DNA from: Streptococcus parasanguinis
GTDB taxonomy: Bacteria; Bacillota; Bacilli; Lactobacillales; Streptococcaceae
DNA length: 64,000 nucleotides
Reading direction: 5' to 3'
Assembly: GCF_023109675.1 (NCBI RefSeq)
Contig: NZ_JALDUR010000001.1
Coordinates: 258,259-322,258 of the forward strand
The position numbers were made by a program, and so were the translations under genes. Shown one piece after another: positions 57,501 through 64,000 of the stretch (its first letter is position 1; the number at the start of each line of letters is the position of its first letter). The notes under the pieces were generated by a model, which had not been told where the DNA came from, ran no database searches, and saw only the letters and a program-made list of their open reading frames with translations.

Positions 57501-59362
57501 GGGAACTTGCCTTTAACACCTTAACAGAAGGAACCTATACGCTAAAAGAAACCAAAGCACCTGCAAACTACAAGTTGGATGAAACAGAACATGCCGTGGT
57601 TGTCACCTATGATGCGGACAAACAAATCTACCACGTCACGGTGGATGGAAAAGCGGTTGGATCAAAAGCAGTCCCAGTTGAGATCGCTAATGAAGCAGAT
57701 ATCAAGTATATCGATCTTGAAGCTTCAAAAGTTTGGGATGACCAAGACAACCAAGATGGCCTTCGTCCAAAAACAATCAAGGTTCAATTGTATGCTGGTG
57801 ATCAAAAGGTTGGTAAGGCTGTTGAATTGTCAGCAGATAACAAATGGACCCATACCTTCTCAAATCTAGACGAGAAGAAAGCTGGCCAAGTTATCAACTA
57901 TACAGTCAAAGAAATTGATGTTCCAGAAGGCTACACGCAAGCCGTCGAAGCAACGAATCCAGGTCAAGTAGTCGTGACCAATACGCACGAACCAGAAAAG
58001 ACCAAAGTAGAAGTGAGCAAGAAATGGGAAGATGGAGATGACCAAGATGGTCTCCGTCCAGCCAGCATTCAAGTTCAATTGTACAAAGATGGTCTTCCAA
58101 CAGACCAAGTATTAGAACTTTCAGCTGCGAATGACTGGAAAGGTGCATTTGAAAACCTTGATGCCAAGGCAGCTGGAAAAGCAATTGCATATACAGTCAA
58201 AGAAGTAACTGTCCCAGATGGTTACAAAGTAACGGTAAATGATAAGGACAAGGCCAATGTTGTCTTGACCAATACGCATGAACCAGCTCTCACAGAGATG
58301 AAAGTCACGAAGAAATGGGAAGATGCCAACAACCAAGATGGTCTTCGTCCAAAATCGATTAAGGTTCAACTCTATGCTGGGGATGAAAAAGTAGGAGATC
58401 CAGTTGAATTGTCAGCGGACAATCAATGGACTCATACCTTTACCAAATTAGCTGAAAAGAAAGCTGGTCAAGCCATCAGCTACCGTGTGGAAGAAGTAGA
58501 TGTTCCTAAAGACTACCAAGTCAGTGCTGATACTTCTGACGCTGCGCATACGATCTTGACCAATACCCATACGCCAGCAGTGATCGATATTCCAGTGACT
58601 AAGATCTGGAATGACCATGACAATCAAGATGGTCTTCGCCCAGATAGAATCGTGGTACATCTTCTTGCCAATGGCGATCCAGTTGCTCAAAAAGAATTGA
58701 CCAATGCGACAGATTGGAAAGAGAACTTTACTGGTCTACCAAAATTCAAGGATGGTAAAGAAATCGTCTATACCCTTCAAGAAGAGAAGGTAGCTGAATA
58801 TACGACTACAATTGATCAGGCTGCTTATACCATTACCAATACCCATGCACCTGGTAAGACAAGCGTCACGGTCACTAAGAAATGGGATGATGAGAATGAC
58901 AAGGATGGAATTCGTCCGAAGAGTATTCGCGTTCAACTCTATGCCAATGATCAAAAAGTCGGTCAAGAAGTAGAATTGTCAGCTGAAAACAAGTGGACCC
59001 ATACCTTTGCAGATTTAGATGAAAAAGCAAATGGAAACACCATCACTTATACAGTGAGAGAAGTCAGTGTTCCAAAGGGCTATGAAGCTCGTAACGACGA
59101 GGATGGTAAAGGAAATGTTGTGATTACTAACAAGCATGTTCCAAAAGAAACTCCAAAACAACCAACTCCTCCAAGTTCATCTGAACCGAAAAAGCCGGGT
59201 CAACCTGAGCCTAAAAAACCAAGCCAACCTGAGCCAAAAAAACCAGGCAAAATCTTAGGATTCTTACCAAATACGGGTACGACGATCTCCATTATTAGCC
59301 TTGTTTTAGCCTTTGTCTTGGCAAGCATTGCAGCTTATATTTTGAAAAAAAAGAAAAAATAA
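54535..59362 (+). pseudogene. LPNTG cell-wall adhesin with Cna_B repeats, frameshift and amber codon
   Basis: One reading of about 1,608 codons, broken twice. ATG 54535 (AAAGGAG upstream) starts MKKLRSLWKDFLKK. A run of seven A (54571-54577) then shifts the frame; with six A it continues GFAILTIFMMLGQLG...TAFANE, a complete signal peptide. The frame stays open to a TAG at 56201-56203 and then, unchanged, for another 1,050 codons. Domains: N-terminal adhesin region (to about 57390), SpaA-like domain (FHVKKVDKDDPKKVLEGAEF), five Cna_B repeats, a Pro-rich wall span (QPEPKKPSQPEPKKP), LPNTG, membrane helix and Lys tail. Sortase A would anchor it. If translated alone, neither part would be both exported and anchored. 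Confidence 0.9.
57706..59145 (+). repeat. Five Cna_B-domain coding repeats
   Basis: Five units of about 285 bp, each with a K-x-W-x-D-x-x-(N/D)-(Q/K)-D-G-(L/I)-R-P opening and a (T/L)TN-(T/K)-H closing motif. These domains form rod-like stalks in Gram-positive adhesins. Units differ enough that they are protein-level rather than recent DNA duplications. Confidence 0.9.
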
Positions 59363-59387
59363 GCTAGTGCTTCCGTTATAAAATGAA

Positions 59388-59411
59388 ACAAACACCAGAG
59401 ATGGTGTTTGT
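59388..59411 (+). terminator. Hairpin after the adhesin gene
   Basis: ACAAACACC pairs GGTGTTTGT; the T-run is poor. Confidence 0.65.
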
Positions 59412-59437
59412 TCATATTAAAGACAAAGTCATCTTAG

Positions 59438-59573
59438 AAACTTTCCATAGGTGAGTGCGGACGTCAGCGAACTTCGAAGAAGTTCCATGACTAATTATTG
59501 AGCCTAAGGTCTCAATAATTCCGAGTGCTAGAAACATTATTGTTTCTAGCACTTTTCTCACAGAGGAAAGTTT
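59438..59573 (+). repeat. Family A structured repeat, copy 6
   Basis: 136 bp, 75 bp after the adhesin stop. Middle stem AATTATTGAG/CTCAATAATT as in copy 3; third stem GTGCTAGAAACA/TGTTTCTAGCAC as in copies 1 and 4. Confidence 0.95.
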
Positions 59574-59657
59574 CAGAAGATGGTCGAATAACACTAATAA
59601 ATAAAACTTTAAAGAAGTTATTAGATTTATATAAAAGAACAATTTTTCTCTGTTCAC

Positions 59658-59688
59658 AACAAACACCAGAAATGGTGTTTGTTTTTTT
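59658..59688 (+). terminator. Terminator, near-copy of 59388-59411
   Basis: AACAAACACC pairs GGTGTTTGTT, followed by a run of T. Confidence 0.85.
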
Positions 59689-59783
59689 ATAGTAGCCTCT
59701 TTTAATCGTCTAGCGATCATTCTCATGGGCGCTTGCTCTATTTTTCAATTCCCGAACGTTTCCAAAAAAATTTCAGGAAATTC

Positions 59784-59811
59784 TTGACTTCTATGAAAAT
59801 CGTAGTATGAT
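59784..59811 (+). promoter_or_regulatory. Promoter of the ECF cassette
   Basis: TTGACT, 16-bp spacer, TATGAT. Confidence 0.75.
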
Positions 59812-59817
59812 TAGTTG

Positions 59818-59965
59818 TGAACTGTTGAACAATCATTTTCAAGAAAATCCCTGATGTCGACTAAGGGATCTGTGAAAGGAGAAGCGGTTCAAATCGAAAA
59901 TCTATAGAGCGTTGCGTCCGAAAGTCTAAACAGACACGGCTCTTTAAAAACAAAAGGAGAAGATT
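59818..59965 (+). promoter_or_regulatory. Structured leader of the ECF cassette, unidentified
   Basis: About 150 nt between the promoter and the S-component ATG. Hairpin ATCCCT/AGGGAT at about 59849-59871 is followed by AAAGGAGAA, and AGAGC/GCTCT encloses a region with GCGTC/GACAC and AGTCT/AGACA pairing (about 59907-59944). The core motifs of TPP, preQ1, cobalamin, folate and FMN riboswitches were not found. Confidence 0.45.
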
Positions 59966-60568
59966 ATGAAAACAGAACCGATTCATCGTACCAGTATGTG
60001 GAAATTTAAGTTAAGTGCTGCCACCATGACTTTGATTCCCGCTGCCGTGGGGATTAACTATGTTGCCAAAGCCTTGGCGGAGGGGTTAAAGTTGCCCGTT
60101 TGGCTGGGGTCTTTGGGAACCTTTCTTGCCAGCATGTTGGCTGGGCCGGTTGCCGGTGCCATCAGTGGTTTCATCAACAACGTGATCTATGGGCTGACCT
60201 TATCGCCAATTTCAACCGTGTATGCGATTACCAGCATCGGAATTGGGATTGCTGTCGGAGTTTTGCACGCCAATGGGTGGTTCTCGTCAGCGCGACGAGT
60301 ATTTGTTTCTGCTATTATTATTGCCATCGTTTCAGCTGCCATTTCAACGCCACTCAACGTCATCTTTTGGGGTGGTCAGACCGGTATCGCTTGGGGTGAC
60401 TCATTGTTTGCGGTAATGGTCGCCAATCATGCACCAGTGTGGCTGGCCTCATTTACCGATGAGTTTGTCTTGGATATTTTGGATAAAGTCTGCGTGGCCT
60501 ACCTGGCATTCTTCATCTATCGTCAGCTGCCGAAGCGGATGGTGCACTTCTTTAGCGGTGATAAATGA
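59966..60568 (+). CDS. ECF transporter S component (substrate-binding)
   Basis: 200 residues with about six membrane helices, the integral substrate-capture subunit of an energy-coupling-factor importer. The N-terminal helix (KFKLSAATMTLIPAAVGINY) and the conserved GPVAGAISGFINNVIYG motif fit S components. Substrate not determined; dedicated S-T-A-A cassettes of this kind include vitamin or queuosine-precursor systems, so a vitamin-like compound is a reasonable guess. AAAGGAG precedes the ATG. The DNA is visibly richer in G+C than neighbours (34 of 60 bases at 60061-60120). Confidence 0.85.
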   Translation: MKTEPIHRTSMWKFKLSAATMTLIPAAVGINYVAKALAEGLKLPVWLGSLGTFLASMLAGPVAGAISGFINNVIYGLTLSPISTVYAITSIGIGIAVGVLHANGWFSSARRVFVSAIIIAIVSAAISTPLNVIFWGGQTGIAWGDSLFAVMVANHAPVWLASFTDEFVLDILDKVCVAYLAFFIYRQLPKRMVHFFSGDK

Positions 60569-61359
60569 TGACTGATCAAACATTGATTTCTGGAGCGCCA
60601 CGGGTCAAGCTCAAGTGGTACCAGGTGATCGATCCGATTACTAAGCTCTTGTTCATCTTGGACATGACGTTGTTGAGCTTTGCCAGTATGAATTTATTGC
60701 TTCAGGCCGGATTAATTCTTGTCGCAACACTGCTATTGTTATTTTCCAAATTGAGTTCTACCATCTTTAAGGCGCTGGGATTCAGCTTGTTTCTGATTTG
60801 CACCATGCTGATCATCCAAGGATTATTTTACAGTCGGAATCAAACTGTGCTGTTTTCTGTGCTTGGGGTGTCGTTCTACAAAGAAGGCCTGATTTACGCC
60901 ACCACTCTGGGTTGTCGAGTATTGGTGATTATTTTGACCAGTGGCTTTTTTATGGTGACCACGAGTATTTCAGAAAACGCGGCCTATTTGGAACTGTCCG
61001 GATTGTCTTATAAAACCGTCTACGTTCTGATGTCGGTGTGTTATATTTTGCCGGAAATGATGCGCAATATGCGGAAAATCCAGCAGGCACAAAAAGTTCG
61101 CGGAACCAATCCGCAAAAAACGTTGATTCAGAAATTAAAGTCAGTCCTGCCGGTTCTAATTCCATTGGTGATTAAGACCTTGGATCAATCGATGGCGCGG
61201 TCGATTTCTCTCCAACTGAGAGGTTTTGATAATCCCAACCGGACTGTCAGAACCTCCCAGCGCGTGTATCGCCTGTCGCGGACGCTGCACATTGGTCTGA
61301 CTGGATTGGCAATTTTATTGATTGGGTGGAAGATATGGACGAAGATAAACGGATTGTAA
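60565..61359 (+). CDS. ECF transporter T component
   Basis: 264 residues. About five membrane helices, then the cytoplasmic coupling helices with the two Ala-Arg-Gly-like motifs of EcfT, here AQKVRGTNP (about 180) and SLQLRGFDN (about 213), which dock onto the two ATPases. Its ATG overlaps the S-component stop by 4 nt (ATGATGA). Part of the S-T-A-A operon. Confidence 0.9.
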   Translation: MMTDQTLISGAPRVKLKWYQVIDPITKLLFILDMTLLSFASMNLLLQAGLILVATLLLLFSKLSSTIFKALGFSLFLICTMLIIQGLFYSRNQTVLFSVLGVSFYKEGLIYATTLGCRVLVIILTSGFFMVTTSISENAAYLELSGLSYKTVYVLMSVCYILPEMMRNMRKIQQAQKVRGTNPQKTLIQKLKSVLPVLIPLVIKTLDQSMARSISLQLRGFDNPNRTVRTSQRVYRLSRTLHIGLTGLAILLIGWKIWTKINGL

Positions 61360-62171
61360 TTGAAAATTTGACCACCCGTTATCCGGGTACTGAGCAACCA
61401 CAACTGCGTCAGATTAACGCGGAGGTTCATACCGGCCAGGTGGTTGGGATTATCGGGAATAGCCACTCCGGCAAATCGACTTTGTGCCGTGTGCTGGCAG
61501 GGGTCATTCCCAAAATGGTGTCTGCTGAGATTGAGGGCGACTGGCACATGTTTGGCCAGCGAGTGTCCGACAATTGGCCCGTTTATAATGCCATGAATGG
61601 AGTTGTACTGCAAAATCCAGCTGGCCAACTAAGCGGGTTGGCAGACACGGTTGCCGATGAAATCGCCTTTGACTTGATTAATCAGGGAATGGCTGAAGGA
61701 CTGATTCAAAAACGGGTTGAAGAAGTTGCAACGCAAATGGGGCTGATTGAACAGCTGAATTTGCGTCCCGAAAGCCTTTCCGGTGGTCAGAGCCAGCGGT
61801 TGGCAATTGCCACGGCGATTGCGGCTAACCCGGCTGTTTTGATTATGGATGATCCGACCAGTCAGATGGATCCCCTTGGCCGCCGACAATTTTTCCAATG
61901 GCTGGCCCAAGTCAAAGAGACGACTGTCTTCATTGTCACCAGTGAAATTGACGATTTGTGCGAAGTCGCCGACGTTGTGTGGGTGCTGCACGAGGGTCAA
62001 ATGGTAGCCCAGGGCAGGCCGGGTGAGGTGTTTAATCATTTGGAAGCTGACTGGCAGATTCCAGCCCCGACAATCCAGCAACTTGCTCAAAAAATGGATT
62101 GGCACTTGGCTGATGGCCGGTATCCGGTGAATGACGCTGAACTGAAGGAGGTTTGTTATGTCCACAATTGA
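61335..62171 (+). CDS. ECF transporter ATPase 1, catalytic residues altered
   Basis: 278 residues from the Met at 61335 (GGTGGAA upstream; an in-frame GTG lies three codons earlier), overlapping the T gene. Walker A GNSHSGKST, Q-loop VVLQNPAGQL and a canonical signature LSGGQSQR are present. Walker B is VLIMDDPTSQMDP, with Asp where the catalytic Glu should be, and the switch His is replaced (FIVTSEIDDL). It therefore appears unable to hydrolyse ATP at its own Walker site, though it can supply a normal signature to its partner. Confidence 0.9.
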   Translation: MDEDKRIVIENLTTRYPGTEQPQLRQINAEVHTGQVVGIIGNSHSGKSTLCRVLAGVIPKMVSAEIEGDWHMFGQRVSDNWPVYNAMNGVVLQNPAGQLSGLADTVADEIAFDLINQGMAEGLIQKRVEEVATQMGLIEQLNLRPESLSGGQSQRLAIATAIAANPAVLIMDDPTSQMDPLGRRQFFQWLAQVKETTVFIVTSEIDDLCEVADVVWVLHEGQMVAQGRPGEVFNHLEADWQIPAPTIQQLAQKMDWHLADGRYPVNDAELKEVCYVHN

Positions 62172-62958
62172 ACTGAACCACCTGACGTTCACTTATCCGG
62201 AACGGTCCTTTAGCTTGGATGTTGAAGACAAACTCTTCGCCGATCCGATGGTGGCGATTGTCGGCCAAAATGGTGCCGGCAAATCAACGCTCTTCAAATT
62301 GTTGACGGGCTTGCTGACACCACAAACCGGTGTGATTAAGATCGATGGAGAAAATTTTAATGATCTTAAACCAGTCGAAAAGTTACTGAAGGTTGGGATT
62401 ACTTTTCAGAATCCTGACGATCAGCTTTTCAACCCGACCGTTCAACGAGAGGTGGAGTGGAGTGTCGCGCAGGTCATGGATGACCACGACACGATTACGA
62501 GGCGGGCTTTAGCGGCTCTAAAAAGAGTTGGCTTGGATGATAAAACAGCTGAAAGTCCATATGACCTGTCATTGTCGGAACGCAAGCTGTTGAGCGTTGC
62601 CACAGTTTTAGCAGTGGATCCGGCGATTTATTTATTTGATGAGCCGATGATGTCGCTTGATTGGGAAAGCCGGCGCAAGTTGACCGCAATTTTCCATCAG
62701 TTGGCTGATTCGGGCCACCAAGTTGTGACCATCACCCATGACATGGATTGGGTCGCCACCGAGTTTGAGTCGGTGTATGTTATGGAACACGGGAAGTTTG
62801 GCTTCGCCGGCAGTCCACGGGAATTATTCAGCGATCACGAACTTGTCCAGCGAGTAGGATTACTACCACCGCGGATTATGGACATAGCGGAGTCGCTGGG
62901 TGATTCACAGACATATTTATCGGTTAATGATTATTGCCAGAAAAATCGAGATGTATAG
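62158..62958 (+). CDS. ECF transporter ATPase 2, signature motif altered
   Basis: 266 residues, overlapping ATPase 1 by 14 nt. Walker A GQNGAGKST, Q-loop ITFQNPDDQLF, Walker B IYLFDEPMMSLD with the catalytic Glu, and switch His in TITHDMDW are all standard. The ABC signature is degenerate (LSLSERKLLS instead of LSGGQ). It complements ATPase 1 exactly: one composite site is complete, the other lacks every catalytic element. Last gene of the cassette. Confidence 0.9.
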   Translation: MSTIELNHLTFTYPERSFSLDVEDKLFADPMVAIVGQNGAGKSTLFKLLTGLLTPQTGVIKIDGENFNDLKPVEKLLKVGITFQNPDDQLFNPTVQREVEWSVAQVMDDHDTITRRALAALKRVGLDDKTAESPYDLSLSERKLLSVATVLAVDPAIYLFDEPMMSLDWESRRKLTAIFHQLADSGHQVVTITHDMDWVATEFESVYVMEHGKFGFAGSPRELFSDHELVQRVGLLPPRIMDIAESLGDSQTYLSVNDYCQKNRDV

Positions 62959-63074
62959 AAAAAGTTACCTCTGCGGGTTTTCCAGGTTGAAGGATTAACT
63001 TCAGCTTCTGGCAAGAACTCACGGTTCTTTTCTACCATTTGTCAAGTCTATCAAGGCTTTAAGTAAAAAAAGAG

Positions 63075-63112
63075 ATAAGACAGTATCTATTCTGAGGTTA
63101 CTGTCTTATTTT
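63075..63112. terminator. Terminator between the ECF cassette and the IS
   Basis: ATAAGACAGTA pairs TACTGTCTTAT, followed by TTTT on the plus strand; an A-run lies on the other side, so it also works on the minus strand. Confidence 0.8.
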
Positions 63113-64000
63113 GGTTCTTTGTCAACTGTAGTGGGTGACGAAAAGCTAACATCTAGAGAGGACCTGATAGGTCTTCTCTTTTTGTATGTTCAGAGTGATG
63201 AAAACACGCTTCCTAAAGTTAATAAAGTTTCTAAAACCGAAGCCCAGACGTTTGATGTCTTTGATAAGCTTATTGGTGCCCTCCAATTTTGCATTTGAGT
63301 AATGTGTTTCTAGCGCATTTTTGATGTATGGTTTGTGTTTAAGGAAGGTCCTAAAGACAGTTTTGAAGTAGTGATTGACCTTGCCTATATTCTCCTCTAT
63401 GAGTTCAAAAAACTCATCCACTCTTTTTTCTTGAAAGTGAAACAGCAACAGCTGATAGAGGTTATAATAATTAGCGAGTTCTTCTGAAAAGTCTAGTGTC
63501 TTCCTAACGACTTCATGTGGACTTAAGGTTTGAGCAAAGGTCTTCGAGTGAAATGATTTACAAGATAACTTACGGCTGTCCTTTTGGAAGAGTCGCCAGT
63601 GATTTTTCAAGGCTCGGTAGGGTAGTGACTTCTTATCAAACTGATTCATAATGGCAATTCTTGTCTTCAAAAAGGCTCGACCAAGGTGTTGGATGATGTG
63701 GAAACGATCAATAATGATTTCGGCGTTTTGGAAAAGTCTACGAGCTAGTGGGATATAGGCTCCTGACATATCCATTGTAATAAACTGCACTTTTTGGCGA
63801 ACTTTCAATGGGTACTTCAAAAAGTGGTTTCGAATCGTGGTTTGACGGCGATTATCAAGGATGGTTATGAGTTTGTTGGTCTCATAGTTTTGCGCCACAA
63901 AAGCAAGTTCACCTTTCTTGAATCCAAACTCATCCCAGGACATAACAGCAGGGAGTTTGTCATAATGTTCCTTGAAAGTAAACTGGTCAAGTTTACGATA
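63113..64000 (-). mobile_element. ISL3-family insertion sequence, partial (one end in window)
   Basis: The terminal sequence GGTTCTTTGTCAACTGTAGTG (63113-63133) resembles the inverted repeats of streptococcal ISL3-type elements (IS1167/IS1193 class). The element continues beyond the window. Confidence 0.8.
63146..64000 (-). CDS. ISL3-family transposase, N-terminus outside window
   Basis: 285 codons visible; the frame is open to the window edge, so the N-terminal zinc-binding and HTH part is missing. The catalytic domain of the DDE transposase_12 type is seen: SWDEFGFKKGELAFVA and FITMDMSGAYIPLARRLF (Asp residues), DRFHIIQHLGRA, and the terminal KLEGTNKLIKDIKRLGFGFRNF with the catalytic Glu. 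Lies directly after the ECF cassette, consistent with horizontal acquisition. Intactness cannot be judged. Confidence 0.93.
   Translation of the reverse strand, partial: YRKLDQFTFKEHYDKLPAVMSWDEFGFKKGELAFVAQNYETNKLITILDNRRQTTIRNHFLKYPLKVRQKVQFITMDMSGAYIPLARRLFQNAEIIIDRFHIIQHLGRAFLKTRIAIMNQFDKKSLPYRALKNHWRLFQKDSRKLSCKSFHSKTFAQTLSPHEVVRKTLDFSEELANYYNLYQLLLFHFQEKRVDEFFELIEENIGKVNHYFKTVFRTFLKHKPYIKNALETHYSNAKLEGTNKLIKDIKRLGFGFRNFINFRKRVFITLNIQKEKTYQVLSRC

Noticed and set aside
57706..59145. Tandem array as a CRISPR or satellite
   Set aside because: The period matches Cna_B protein domains and the DNA units are diverged.
59818..59965. TPP, preQ1, cobalamin or THF riboswitch
   Set aside because: Looked for the conserved core motifs of each and found none; left as unidentified.

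Overview
The window looks like a chromosome segment of a mitis/sanguinis-group Streptococcus (S. parasanguinis-like). The basis is the gene set: mevalonate-pathway mvaS, pyruvate formate-lyase, H2O2-forming pyruvate oxidase spxB, a copY-cupA-copA copper operon of the pneumococcal type, class 1A pyrD, an msrAB fusion, a glycine riboswitch before an alanine/glycine symporter, and an LPNTG cell-wall protein. The species is an inference; no rRNA or tRNA gene is present to confirm it.

Layout. 1-1067: 5' part of mvaS. 1.2-7.9 kb: an AT-rich accessory stretch with a TPR protein, an MFS transporter and many tiny membrane-protein genes, mostly single units with their own terminators. 7.9-9.4 kb: a two-subunit ThrE-type exporter and a 37-aa membrane peptide. 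9.5-20.7 kb: core genes (pflB, dinB, recD2, lepB, rnhC, zapA, a cvpA-like gene, mutS2). 20.8-29.6 kb: amino-acid and peptide metabolism (pepD, riboswitch-controlled symporter, sstT, mscS, gdhA) and pyrD. 29.8-38.3 kb: msrAB, an operon joining a CapA-like metallophosphatase to a membrane-anchored MutS-like ATPase, a DUF554 protein, and HD, HAD and SGNH hydrolases. 38.6-46 kb: copper operon, spxB, a VOC protein and a GH1 glycosidase. 46-53 kb: a membrane-anchored unknown, a two-component system convergent with an ABC transporter, a hydrolase and pabBC. 53-59.4 kb: an acyltransferase and a large cell-wall adhesin gene carrying a poly-A frameshift and an amber codon. 59.7-64 kb: a G+C-richer ECF transporter cassette (S-T-A-A) ending at an ISL3-type insertion sequence, probably acquired horizontally.

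Two intergenic repeat families tie the window together. Family A (about 136 bp, six copies) has imperfect terminal inverted repeats and three internal hairpins whose stems differ between copies by paired changes. Every copy lies just downstream of a stop codon in the sense direction. Family B (about 175 bp, three copies plus one solo hairpin) begins and ends with hairpins. A single 103-bp RUP-like element follows spxB.

Functional themes: copper export with SpxB peroxide production and MsrAB repair form an oxidative/metal-stress set. PflB and SpxB are alternative fates of pyruvate, and both have CcpA-type (cre) sequences upstream. The most unusual items are the family A repeats, the ECF ATPase pair with one apparently dead ATP site, the doubly interrupted adhesin, two probably leaderless transcripts (rnhC, pabBC) and several complete small-peptide transcription units.
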